Source: Ostreococcus mediterraneus | Lineage: Eukaryota; Chlorophyta; Mamiellophyceae; Mamiellales; Bathycoccaceae | Direction: 5' to 3' | Length of the DNA stretch: 64,000 nt | Assembly (NCBI GenBank): GCA_012295225.1 | Contig: WMKK01000009.1 | Location: 1-64,000 of the forward strand | The notes under the pieces: model-generated | Database searches by the model: none | What the model saw: the letters and a program-made list of their open reading frames with translations, nothing else | What the model was told of the DNA's origin: nothing | Part shown: positions 28,710 to 38,600 of the stretch, in pieces | Numbering within the stretch: position 1 is the first letter of the stretch | Layout: every line of letters begins with the position of its first letter | Made by a program: the position numbers and the translations under genes

Positions 28710-30752
28710 ATGATGACGACGATGATGACGCCGGTGCGTGTGTGTGGTAGTCGCGGTGCGTCGCGTCGCGGGTGCGTCGCGTCGGGGGATTATCGCGCGC
28801 GCCGCGCGCGCGCTCGCCAGGCGGCGTCTCGAGCGATGACGACGATGATGTCTCGATCGACGGTGGCGGTGGTGAAACCCGTGACGATGGGTCGTGGTGT
28901 GATGATGGGACGTGTGTCGATGGGTGTGGTGCGCGCGCAGGCGGTGTTCAGTGAGGGAGGGATATTAGGTGAGAGCACGTCGAAGATGACGGCGCAGGCG
29001 ATGGATGCGTTTGACGAACAAGCCGAGCCTTTGTTCTACCGCGAAGGACAGGTGTGGCGAAGCGGTGTTGGTAAGGCGAGTAAGTTTACAGCGTTGTGGT
29101 GTGGAGTGTTGGGTGTGGCTCAGGCGCTGTTTAGAGTTGTTAGCGCGCCATCGATGGCGAATTTCTTTGAGGCGGTGGGCGACGGCATGATTTTGACATT
29201 CATCGTCGCTCCAGCGGCGGCGGCACTCTTGGCGTTCGTCGTGCAACGCTGGAGCGCATTGCGGTTGAAATTCGGTGCGACGCGATTACCATACACCATC
29301 AGCCCGTATGCCGATCGCAAAGCGTCGCCGAAGCAGCGCGCGGCGTTGTTCGCCACGGCGTTCAAGGCGCGCCAGAGGCACAGGAATTTCGCCAAAGTCA
29401 AAGCCGCACGGACGTACGCGAGTGAAGTCGCCTCGCAATTTGCGACGACGGCGATTGAAGCACCGCGTCGTGTGCTCGCTGTCGCACTTGGGCTCAAGGC
29501 GTTTTCCATCGCGAACGTGTCTTCGATGAATCAAACGCTCGACGCGTTGCTGCTCTTTACTTTGGGCGTCGCCGCGGTGAGCGTAAACTTACTCGAGCGT
29601 CGCCGTGGACCGGGGCAGATGCGCAAAGAAATGTTATTCGTCGAACAAGAGTATTTAAAAGTACAAACGAAAGGAACGTTTCTGTGCCGCTGGGCGAGTG
29701 ACCCTTACGAGGAGCCCGGGGAGCGAAACGCGATGTCGAGCGACAAGGCGTTGACCAACGCGTCCGTTGCAGATGCGCTCGGAACTTCGTGTGAAAAGAT
29801 TGGCATTGGAATAGAAACATCCATGGCTCTTGTTTTGGACGCCGCCGACGGACGGACGAGTAAAGAGTTGATGTCAAAAGGAGTGCCGCCGAGTTCGATT
29901 TGGGTGCCAAATATTTACACGCACGTCGTGCACTCGTTACGCAAGGATGTAGGTGTCAACGCCGTGGCGACCAAGGTTGAAGGATTCCTCGCATCGCGTG
30001 ATCCCCGAGAGACACAGTTACAGGTGATTTACTTGGATCACTGCGGTTCAGTCATGACTCGGACGCAGCAGTTGTGGGATGTATTTTCGCGCCATGCGGT
30101 GGCGGATGGTGGCGTTATAGCGGTGACGTTTAGCACGCGTGGCAAGCGAGAGGGCTGGACAAAGTCAGCGGCCGTCCAGCTTGCGGCAAAGGCGATTGTC
30201 GAAGCAGCAGAGATTCATGGTTACGTTCTCGAAGGAAATGCGGCGCCAAACATTCCCGGGCTCGTCGATTACACGGTTTCGGTGCCCGCGGTGCTCGGAG
30301 AGAGTGCGGATGTGTCGACGACAGCCGTCGATGCCGCCAAAATGCTCCGCGATAACGCCGAAGTAATCGCTGAAGCTATTGAGATCGATGATGACGGCGT
30401 CATCGCCACTGCATTAGCGCTTTGGTTGAAGGATACTGAGGTATCAAACGATTCGGATGCGGCGTTGGAGACGGGCAAGGACAAGCGTCGGCGTAAACTC
30501 GTCGACGATGTCACCAAACGCTCGCTTGAACGATTTAAAGATGGACAAAAACCAATGCAAAGTGACTCGAAAGCGCTTCGTTCACTCGCGCGCGAGGTTG
30601 TCGACGCATCAAAGAAATCCGCTGAGTTGCGCAACCCGACACCGATGGACGCGTCAAAGAACCAAACAGTTGAGCGCACGTACCCCAAGAGCCTGTACCT
30701 TTACAACACTCTGATGTTTTTTGTCTTCCGCGTGCGCGTTGCCGAAGACTAA
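28710..30752 (+). CDS. Hypothetical plastid protein with possible methyltransferase-like domain
   Basis: 680 aa from ATG 28710 (several ATGs follow closely). The N-terminal 75 residues, rich in Arg, Ser, Ala and Met, look like a transit peptide. Two hydrophobic stretches (about residues 125-180) and another near 275-300 suggest membrane attachment. In the C-terminal half, 'LQVIYLDHCGSVMTRTQQLW' followed by 'ADGGVIAVTFSTRG' resembles the acidic strand and the 'pGGv.avTfs.R' strand of class I SAM-dependent methyltransferases. I see no clear upstream glycine motif except 'DALGTSCEKIGIGIETSMALVLDAADG'-type sequence (shown in part: 'ALVLDAADG'). The final 100 residues are charged and probably helical. 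Confidence 0.72.
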   Translation: MMTTMMTPVRVCGSRGASRRGCVASGDYRARRARARQAASRAMTTMMSRSTVAVVKPVTMGRGVMMGRVSMGVVRAQAVFSEGGILGESTSKMTAQAMDAFDEQAEPLFYREGQVWRSGVGKASKFTALWCGVLGVAQALFRVVSAPSMANFFEAVGDGMILTFIVAPAAAALLAFVVQRWSALRLKFGATRLPYTISPYADRKASPKQRAALFATAFKARQRHRNFAKVKAARTYASEVASQFATTAIEAPRRVLAVALGLKAFSIANVSSMNQTLDALLLFTLGVAAVSVNLLERRRGPGQMRKEMLFVEQEYLKVQTKGTFLCRWASDPYEEPGERNAMSSDKALTNASVADALGTSCEKIGIGIETSMALVLDAADGRTSKELMSKGVPPSSIWVPNIYTHVVHSLRKDVGVNAVATKVEGFLASRDPRETQLQVIYLDHCGSVMTRTQQLWDVFSRHAVADGGVIAVTFSTRGKREGWTKSAAVQLAAKAIVEAAEIHGYVLEGNAAPNIPGLVDYTVSVPAVLGESADVSTTAVDAAKMLRDNAEVIAEAIEIDDDGVIATALALWLKDTEVSNDSDAALETGKDKRRRKLVDDVTKRSLERFKDGQKPMQSDSKALRSLAREVVDASKKSAELRNPTPMDASKNQTVERTYPKSLYLYNTLMFFVFRVRVAED

Positions 30753-30842
30753 TAATGACAGCGCATTGTAATAGTTTCACTCTGTAATTCTATTTGAGCT
30801 CGCACGCCTCCAACCATTTTCCTCACAACGAGTCCTCGCGCG

Positions 30843-31988
30843 ATGGCGTCTTACGCGCATCCTACCGTGATCACACGCCTATCCACGGCACGCACGACTC
30901 ACGGGCCATCATCATCGGTGTCAGCAGTCTCGCGACGCGTATCGTGTAAGGCTTCATCGAGTGCAAACGGCGAAAGTCAAGATGTGGTTTCTGGTGATGT
31001 GTGCGTGAGCCGTCGCGCCGCCGTGCTCGCGAGCTTGGCTTCGGCCACATCTCTGGTCGCCGCAGGCGACGCCAGCGCTGGCGAAGTTCTCGATGGATTG
31101 ATTAAGTATCGCGACGACGCCAAGGCGGCGTACGAAGCTGAGCCCGATGATGAAGTGTTGAAAGGGCAGTTGAACTTTTTCGAGAAGCAAGTGGACAAGA
31201 CGCGTGCCAACGCCGAGTTTCTCGACGCGCTCGCGCCGCGAGTGAAATCCGGAGTGGAAAACTACACTGGGGCCATGACGTTCCAGGTGCAAGACGTGGC
31301 GATGGAGGTTGATTTTTGGACCAAGGCGTGTGGGATGAGAGTGACGAGCGACGTCGGAAGCGGAGCGGAGCGGGTGGCGACGCTCGCGTACGGGCAGACG
31401 AGCTTGTATGCCGATGATGGCGGGAAAGCGGCATTAGTGATAAAGCAAAGTACTAAACCACCGTCTGCAGAAGGCGAACGCACGACGGATGTTGGAAACA
31501 TATTGAGCTATATACAGATTACCGTTCCCTTTGGACTGCGCGTTTCGCAAATTTATGAAAGCGGCGGCGATTTATTGTATGGGTTTGGATATTTCGACAT
31601 GCGCTCGCCCGGGGGTATTCCAGTGCGCGGTCAGGTGGCGACGCGTCGCGATCCGCTCGAGGTCGTGGCGCTGAATGTGAAGAACGTGAAAGAAGCTGAG
31701 AAGGCGCTCGTCGCAAAATTTGGTTACGTCGCCGTCAAACCGCTCGACACAAACAAATACGCCCCGAAAAGCCCATTGGGTTCGCGCCTATTAGCGTTTA
31801 GCTCGCCAACAAAAACACTCGGTATTCTTTTACAGCCATCGCGTGAGAATTTACGCCGTGGTAACGTGTTCGATGGCATCACCGTAGTCTCAGGCGCGGA
31901 CGTCTTCGCCGACGCCGACGTCTTCGCCGACGTTCCATTCTTTTCTCAATCCTTAGACGCCTTCCAACGCGCCCCGGGTGCGTCGTAA
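30843..31988 (+). CDS. VOC (glyoxalase-fold) protein, probably thylakoid lumen
   Basis: 381 aa from ATG 30843, 90 bases after the preceding stop. A bipartite targeting signal is visible: a Ser/Thr/Arg-rich transit part, then 'SRRAAVLASLASATSLVAAGDASA', in part 'RRAAVLASLASATSLVAAG', a twin-arginine signal with an Ala-x-Ala-type cleavage site, pointing to the thylakoid lumen by the Tat route. A helical linker (about residues 80-130) is followed by two VOC modules ('GAMTFQVQDVAMEVDFWTKA' starts the first; 'LEVVALNVKNVKEAEKALV' the second). Typical glyoxalase metal ligands are not obvious, so it may be non-enzymatic. A short duplicated 'DVFADA/DVFADV' sits near the C-terminus. Confidence 0.78.
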   Translation: MASYAHPTVITRLSTARTTHGPSSSVSAVSRRVSCKASSSANGESQDVVSGDVCVSRRAAVLASLASATSLVAAGDASAGEVLDGLIKYRDDAKAAYEAEPDDEVLKGQLNFFEKQVDKTRANAEFLDALAPRVKSGVENYTGAMTFQVQDVAMEVDFWTKACGMRVTSDVGSGAERVATLAYGQTSLYADDGGKAALVIKQSTKPPSAEGERTTDVGNILSYIQITVPFGLRVSQIYESGGDLLYGFGYFDMRSPGGIPVRGQVATRRDPLEVVALNVKNVKEAEKALVAKFGYVAVKPLDTNKYAPKSPLGSRLLAFSSPTKTLGILLQPSRENLRRGNVFDGITVVSGADVFADADVFADVPFFSQSLDAFQRAPGAS

Positions 31989-32345
31989 TCTAGCCTCATC
32001 ACATTTATTACATATCTTTCACGTGTGCACATCACACGTTTTATACCACGAATGACGACGTCATCGCGTACGCGCGTAGGCGCCCTCGAGCGAGCAAATG
32101 TCACCAACAGGGTGCCAACGTCGTGGTTTTTCGGGGCATTTACCCCTCGTCGTGATCCATAGTGACGTCATGATTTAACGAAAAAGTGCACATCCGGGTG
32201 TTTCACGAGGGACCGATAAAACCTGAAAACCCAATGATGGATGTAATCAACATTCAAATACGACCATGGCCAACCCGCGCGCGCCCCGACGTCACCGCCG
32301 CCGCGCGCGCGCGTCGTCACAGTGCGACGACGACACATCATTACC
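31989..32345 (+). promoter_or_regulatory. PDX1 upstream region with TGACGTCA palindrome
   Basis: 357 bases between the VOC gene stop and the PDX1 start. It has a perfect TGACGTCA (32163-32170), a further ACGTCA around 32058-32063, a CACGTG at about 32021 and a GACGTCAC near 32288. These are ACGT-core sites of the kind bound by bZIP factors. No gene seen. Confidence 0.5.
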
Positions 32346-33536
32346 ATGTCTACCGAGACCGAACGAAGCTCCTTCGCCGTGAAGGCGGGATTAGCGCAGG
32401 TATGTTTCTATTGATACGCGTCGCGTGCGCATCGCGGGTTCGATCGCGTCGAGCCGAGCGGCACGGTGCGACGAACGATGGATGGATGATGGATGACGTC
32501 CGCTCTAGGTTGGGATTAGCGCGCGCGCGTGCGTTGGGCTGTACGCGCGCGCGCGCTCGAGCGCTGTGCGCGAAAGATGGCGACACGCGTGAAAGATAAA
32601 TTTTATGTGTGCGTTCGAGCGCGCCGAGGGGCGTTGGATGCGCGCGTGATGACTCGCGACTGACGGAATGATGTGCGCGTGGCTGCGTTTCGTGAGCAGA
32701 TGTTGAAGGGTGGCGTCATCATGGACGTGGTGAACGTTGAACAAGCGCGTATTGCCGAGGAGGCTGGTGCCGTTGCGGTTATGGCGCTCGAACGCGTGCC
32801 GGCGGACATCCGTAAGGATGGTGGCGTGGCGCGCATGAGCGACCCGACGATGATTAAGGCTATTAAGGAAGCGGTGACGATTCCGGTGATGGCCAAGGCG
32901 CGCATCGGGCACTTTGTTGAAGCCCAAGTCCTCGAGGCGGTTGGCATTGACTACATCGATGAATCTGAAGTTTTGACTCCGGCTGATGAAATTAACCACT
33001 TGAACAAGCACAAGTTTAAGGTTCCCGTGCTCTGCGGTTGCCGCGACTTGGGCGAAGCGCTCCGCCGCATCGCCGAAGGTTGCTCGATGATTCGTACCAA
33101 GGGTGAGGCTGGTACCGGTAACGTTGTCGAAGCCGTGCGTCACTGCCGTGCCGTCATGGGCGACATCCGCCGCTTGTGCGCCATGGATGAAGATGAAGTT
33201 TTCGTGTACGCCAAGGAAATCCGCGCCCCCCTCGAGCTTGTGCAACAAACGCGCAAACTCGGACGCTTGCCTGTTGTGAACTTCGCCGCTGGCGGTGTCG
33301 CCACCCCGGCGGATGCTGCGTTGATGATGCAACTCGGTATGGATGGTGTGTTCGTTGGTTCTGGTATCTTCAAGTCTGGTGACCCGGCCAAGCGCGCCCG
33401 CGCCATTGTCCAAGCGGTGACGCACTACAACGATCCTAAGATTATCGCTGAAGTGTCCGAAGGTTTGGGTGAAGCCATGGTGGGTATTGACTGCAAGGAA
33501 ATGCACTTCGTGTCCTACGCCGCGCGCTCCGAATAA
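32346..33536 (+). CDS. PDX1: Pyridoxal 5'-phosphate synthase subunit PDX1 (PdxS), two exons
   Basis: Exon 1 is 32346-32399 (18 codons, ending 'AVKAGLAQ') and exon 2 is 32700-33536; total 296 aa. The 300-nt intron has donor GTATGT, a CTGAC branch point (32660-32664) and a CAG acceptor; it restores the family N-terminus '[18 protein letters not shown]'. PDX1 makes PLP from ribose 5-phosphate, glyceraldehyde 3-phosphate and glutamine-derived ammonia supplied by PDX2. The two catalytic lysines are seen in '[10 protein letters not shown]' and '[10 protein letters not shown]'; the phosphate-binding '[16 protein letters not shown]' and '[13 protein letters not shown]' are intact. Codon use suggests high expression. 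The C-terminus is short compared with plant PDX1 (about 310 aa). Confidence 0.96.
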
Positions 33537-33715
33537 GCGTCTACTCTTATTAATTTAGCAGCTCAAACGTAACACTCCAAATTTTAATCAGCATTTCTTT
33601 TGATTGTACGACTTTAAACATTTATGGCTCCTCTTGCGACCTTGAGAAAGACATGGATCAACGCACGTGATGTGTGGACTACGAATTGATATGTGTACGT
33701 GTTACAAGTATTCTT

Positions 33716-34807
33716 CTAATCGAATTTCGTTCGGGCAATGCCCACGCGTTTCGTCTTGCGCGCCGAGTCTTTGTGACGCGGCTTTTTCTTTGACGGCGAT
33801 TTTTCCGCTGATGCCGGCCTCTTCGTGCCGCGCTTCACGAACGGTTGATTCTTAGCATCCTTCAAAAACTTAGCTTTGCGTTCGAGCTGTTTCTCGTTAA
33901 AATGTTTGGTCTTTTTCGCCGTGTTGGCCGCCTTGCTGGCATCCTTTGTCTTCTTTGTCGCGGTCTTTTCTCGTCGCATGTCCTCCTTTGTCTTATTCGT
34001 CACCAATAGCGCCTGCGCCGCGCGTTTTGCGCGGTCAGCCTTGAGAAAACCAGGCAAATCTTCATCCCCTTCACCGTCGTCATCGCCGTCACTCGACGAT
34101 GAGTATCCGCCGAGCGCCTCGGCATTTTGGGCGCGTAAAGCTCGGGCTCGCGCCTTGCGTTCCTCCTTCTCCTCGCGATTCTTTTCACGCTTCACATCTC
34201 CGGTCTCAGCCCCGATGTCGATGGCGAGTTGTTTCAATATTCCTTTCGACATCGCATCGTGTTCGAATTGACATTCTTCGCCAAATCGGCATCTACCCAT
34301 GTTTAACCAGTCCAAGCACGCGCCACTGCTTCGCGCTTCGTGCACCTTTGTGGCGTATTCCAATCTCGCCGCCTTCTTCGCCTTGTCTCGCTCTTCTCGG
34401 CTCTCTCTTTCGCGCTGATTCGCCTTGACGCGCTCTTTGGCTTCGCGTGCGCGCATTTTAGCCTCAGCAACGCCCTCGCGTCCTCCGGCACGCTCAAACT
34501 TTGCGCGCTGCTTTGTCTTGGTTGCGTCCCACGCTTCGCGCACCTTCAACATCGTCTCCGAGTCTTCCTCCCCACTCACGCGCTCGCACATGCGATCACA
34601 CACGTTGAGCATGTGCCCTTTACTGTCTAGCAACCGCGTCGCCTCGACGTGCGCGCTCTCAGCGCGTCCACGCTCGCGAAGCGCGCGCGCCCAAGAGGTG
34701 TACTCGCGAGAGCACTTTATGAGCTTTTGCGCGAACGCCTCGTCGTCGACAATCGATTGTCGCAGAAACACAATGTACGCATTCTTTGCATTCTTCCCTA
34801 GCTTCAT
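33716..34807 (-). CDS. CCCH zinc-finger protein, basic
   Basis: 363 aa from ATG 34807; the open frame to 34975 begins with non-ATG sequence. One CCCH finger is present: 'CLDWLNMGRCRFGEECQFEH', with C-x8-C-x5-C-x3-H spacing, near residue 190. Before it lies a highly charged helical region (Arg/Glu/Lys-rich coiled coil), after it acidic serine patches ('SSSSDGDDDGEGDED') and a very basic C-terminus ('KRPASAEKSPSKKKPRHK') with nuclear localisation signals. Probably an RNA-binding nuclear or nucleolar protein; the exact family is not recognised. It is convergent with PDX1. Confidence 0.8.
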   Translation of the reverse strand: MKLGKNAKNAYIVFLRQSIVDDEAFAQKLIKCSREYTSWARALRERGRAESAHVEATRLLDSKGHMLNVCDRMCERVSGEEDSETMLKVREAWDATKTKQRAKFERAGGREGVAEAKMRAREAKERVKANQRERESREERDKAKKAARLEYATKVHEARSSGACLDWLNMGRCRFGEECQFEHDAMSKGILKQLAIDIGAETGDVKREKNREEKEERKARARALRAQNAEALGGYSSSSDGDDDGEGDEDLPGFLKADRAKRAAQALLVTNKTKEDMRREKTATKKTKDASKAANTAKKTKHFNEKQLERKAKFLKDAKNQPFVKRGTKRPASAEKSPSKKKPRHKDSARKTKRVGIARTKFD

Positions 34808-35090
34808 CGTGCGCGCGTGCTCGTGTGCGTTTACGCGTGCACCGTCGGCGTCCTTCGAGCTCAAGTGTGAGGACGCGCGCCCGACGGCTGCGCGTCGAGA
34901 GAGGTTTGTTGTTAATATCGCTAAAGTGTTAATGTTACAAGCGCCCGCGACAAAGAATGTGATTCTCAATCGCACGCGCGCCTAGTGTCTGCCGCTATGA
35001 TTCTCCATCGATACAAATAAATACACGTCGCTCCGAATGTCCCGCTCTGCTCTGAATGTCGTCCATGCGAGACGCGCTCGAGCGCCCGCG

Positions 35091-35657
35091 TTACGCCCGA
35101 GCGCCGCGCGCGCCATCCTTTTGTACCAATTGCGCTATTAATTCCGAGCTCGACGCCTTATAATCCAATAATTCCTGTATCAATTCTTTCATATCTCTCA
35201 TCGTCGAATGTTGGGTGTCGATAATCTCACACAACTGCGCGCGTTCCGCCGCCGCATCCGCGCGTCGCTTCTCATCCTTTGCGTTCCCCTTGTCCACTTC
35301 CCACCACACCACCCCCCCAGCGACGGCGAACACGAACGCCTCGCCCGCAAACTCCGATGCCGCCTGCAACGCCGCATCCTCACTCATCACCGGCACTTTC
35401 GCCGCAATCTTCCTCGCCTTACGTCCACCAATGAACCCAGAATCACTCGCCGGCGCATCGCGCATGACGAGCGCCTGCACCGCGTGCGCCTTGCGCGCGG
35501 CGTCGATGGCGACGGTGCGGAACCACGGCGAGTCGCTGATTCGCGCCTTGAGCGCCTTGGCCAGAGGTTTACTCGCCGTCTTCACCACGAGCGAGAACGC
35601 CTTGACGTAGAACGCCATGGAGCTCAGCGCAATGTGCCGTCGAATGCGACGCGCCAT
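35091..35657 (-). CDS. OPA3: OPA3-like mitochondrial protein
   Basis: 188 aa from ATG 35657, or 175 aa from ATG 35618 (MAFYVKAFSLVVKT). OPA3 proteins are small inner- or outer-mitochondrial membrane proteins; human mutations cause optic atrophy with 3-methylglutaconic aciduria. Family features: 'ASKPLAKALKARISDSPWFR' near the N-terminus (like 'VSKPLANRIKEAARRSEFF'), a central 'EFAGEAFVFAVAGGVVWWEV' matching the hydrophobic 'GEATIFIVGGGCLVLEY', then a C-terminal coiled coil. The open frame continues to 36047 but overlaps SF3B1 exon 1, so the ATG nearest the homologous start is preferred. Confidence 0.85.
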   Translation of the reverse strand: MARRIRRHIALSSMAFYVKAFSLVVKTASKPLAKALKARISDSPWFRTVAIDAARKAHAVQALVMRDAPASDSGFIGGRKARKIAAKVPVMSEDAALQAASEFAGEAFVFAVAGGVVWWEVDKGNAKDEKRRADAAAERAQLCEIIDTQHSTMRDMKELIQELLDYKASSSELIAQLVQKDGARGARA

Positions 35658-35697
35658 TGCGCGGAGTTGCGTGTACGGGGTATACTTGTGACGCACG
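35658..35697. promoter_or_regulatory. 40-bp head-to-head interval between OPA3-like and SF3B1 genes
   Basis: The two start codons are separated by only 40 bases, so 5' UTRs and core promoters must overlap or extend into the opposing genes. Confidence 0.5.
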
Positions 35698-38600
35698 ATG
35701 GCACCACCGAGACGAGGACGGAGCACCACGCCCGAGGCGGAGGCGGATGTGCGGGAGATTGAGCGATTACGACGCGAACGCGACGACGCGCGCGCGCGCG
35801 CGAAGGAGGATGCTGGAGGTGGTGGCGATGAAGAAGATGATGCTGATGATGGCGACGGTGCGTCGGGGCGACGACGTGGACGGGATGGCGCGCGGGCGAT
35901 GGCGACGAACACGTCTGGGAGCGTGCCGGAGAATGTGAAGAAGGCGCCTTTGAGGGCGTATACGGCACCGAAGGATCTTTCGAGTGTGCCCGAGGATGCC
36001 GCGAGCGATGAAGATTTGGAGAGCGATGAGGCGCTCGGGTTCGGCAAGTCGAAGAAGATTATCGATCGCGAGAGTGATTACGCTAAAAGAAGGTTTAATC
36101 GTGCGTTGAGTCCTGGGCGGGAGAGTGGCAAGGTACGTTGTGTGAGAGATCTTGATGCGCGAGTTGAGACGTCGAGGCGCGCGAGCGTCGAAGGCGGCTT
36201 TAGGTTTAAACTGAAAAAAACAGCAAAGACGCGCAATGTCGCGCACACACGGCGAGGCGGCGGCACATCGCACGAATGGAAAAGACTGACGAAATATGTG
36301 TTTTGTTATTTACCCATGACGCAGGATGAAGGGCGCACGTACGCCGAACGCATGAAGGAAGTCGCGCTCGAGCGCGAAAAGGACAATACGTTGCGCAACA
36401 TTGAACGAAAACAAAGAGAAGAAGCTGAACGCGCAGCGGATGAGGCTCGTCTCGCGGCGGCGCGAGTGAACGAGCCGGCATCGAGTGAACCGAGTGGATC
36501 GAAGCGTAAGCGTCGATGGGATGCGAAACCGGAAGACAGCGCGGCGGGGGGGAAACCGCGCTCTGAATGGGAAAGCGACGACTCGGCGGCGACGGCGGGC
36601 GCGCGATGGGACGACGCGACACCTCGGGGCCAAAAGTGGGACGAAACTCCGAGGGCGCCATCGCAATGGGACTCCATGGAGAGCGGTACGGGCAAGGCTG
36701 GTGATGCCACCAAGGCGACGCCTCGTCGTTCGAGAAGTCGTTGGGATGAGACGCCGTTGATTCGCGCTGGAGGCGATCCGAGCGCGACGCCTGCGTGGAC
36801 TGGCGGTGATCAGACGCCGTTGATCAACGCTGGCGGGGAAACTCCAAAAATTTCTGCAGGGATGGCCACACCATCGGCGGCGCAGATTGCGGCGCACCAA
36901 GCTATGCAATCCAATGTTCCGCTCACGCCAGAGCAGTACCAACAGATGCGGTATCAACGCGAAATTGAAGAGCGCAACCGCCCGCAAACGGATGAAGAGT
37001 TGGATGAGCTGTTGCCGTCGGAAGGGTTTAAGATTTTAGAGCCTCCTGCGAGTTATGTACCCATTCGTACGCCTGCGCGTAAGCTCACGCAGACGCCGAT
37101 GCCTTACGGTGCGAACGCGGGATTCTTTTCCATTCCAGAGGAAGACCGCGGACAAAAGTTTGACGTAAATCTTGTCCCCGAAGGTTTACCAGAGATGAAA
37201 CCCGAAGATTATCAATACTTTGCGCCTTTATTAAAGGAGACGGATGATGAAGAGTTGAGCATCGAGGAGCAAAAAGAGCGCAAGATCATGCGAATGTTGC
37301 TTCGAGTGAAGAACGGTACGCCGCCGCAGCGCAAGTCTGCATTGCGTCAAATTACCGACCGCGCAAAAGAATTTGGCGCTGGGCCGCTCTTCAATCAAAT
37401 TTTGCCATTGCTCATGTCTCCGACGTTGGAAGATCAAGAACGTCACTTGCTTGTGAAGGTGATTGACCGCATTTTGTACAAGCTTGATGACCTGGTTCGC
37501 CCATATGTGCACAAGATTTTGGTTGTCATTGAGCCGTTGCTCATCGACGAAGATTACTACGCTCGAGTCGAGGGTCGTGAAATCATTAGTAACGTCGCCA
37601 AGGCTGCTGGTTTAGCGACGATGATTGCGGCGATGCGCCCTGATATTGACAACGTCGACGAGTACGTGCGTAACACCACTGCGCGTGCCTTTGCCGTCGT
37701 CGCTCAGGCGCTCGGCGTGCAAGCGTTGTTGCCATTTTTGAAGGCGGTGTGTCAAAGTAAAAAGTCGTGGCAAGCGCGTCACACTGGGATTAAGATTGTA
37801 CAACAGATTGCCATTCTTCTCGGTTGCGCAGTGCTACCGCACCTCAAATCTCTAGTCGACATCATCGAACACGGCTTGGGTGATGAAAATCAAAAGGTTC
37901 GGACGATCACCGCGCTCTCCATAGCGGCGCTCGCCGAAGCGGCGACGCCGTACGGCATTGAATCTTTTGACTCTGTGCTCAAGCCTTTGTGGAAAGGTAT
38001 TCGCGCCCACCGAGGAAAAGTGTTGGCAGCGTTCTTGAAATCCATCGGCTTCATCATTCCTCTCATGGATGCCATGTACGCCAATTACTACACGCGCGAG
38101 GTGATGGTGATTTTGATTCGCGAGTTTGCCACGGCGGATGAAGAGATGAAGAAAATTACGCTCAAGGTTGTCAAGCAGTGCGTTGCGACGGATGGCGTTG
38201 AATCCGAATACATTCGCGCTGAAGTCATGCCCGAGTTTTTCAAAAACTTTTGGGTCCGTCGCATGGCGCTCGACCGTCGTAATTACCAACAACTCGTGGA
38301 GACAACGTTGGAGATTTCTTTGAAGGTTGGCGCAGCCGAAATCATCGGTCGCGTCGTCGAAGATTTGAAGGATGAATCCGAGCCGTATCGTCGCATGGTG
38401 ATGGAAACCATCACAAAGGTGATTGAAGAGCTAGGTACAGCCGACGTAGACACTCGCATGGAAGAGTTGCTCATCGACGGTATGCTTTACGCATTCCAAG
38501 AACAAACATCGGACGAAAACGACGTCATGTTGAAGGGTGTCGGCACGATTGTGAACGCGCTCGGTTTACGCGCCAAGCCGTATTTGCCACAAATTTGTGG

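Noticed and set aside
28415-28713. Plus-strand frames in the 28.4-28.7 kb divergent region
   Set aside because: Poly-Thr and Gly/Glu repeats from (GAC)n and (GGAGGC)n; non-coding.
32435-32460. GGGTTCGATC, a tRNA T-loop-like word in the PDX1 intron
   Set aside because: The flanking bases do not pair into a T stem and no acceptor or anticodon arms can be drawn; no tRNA gene.
35704-36047. N-terminal extension of the OPA3-like frame
   Set aside because: Antisense to SF3B1 exon 1 and not part of the OPA3 family; ATG 35657 or 35618 fits better.
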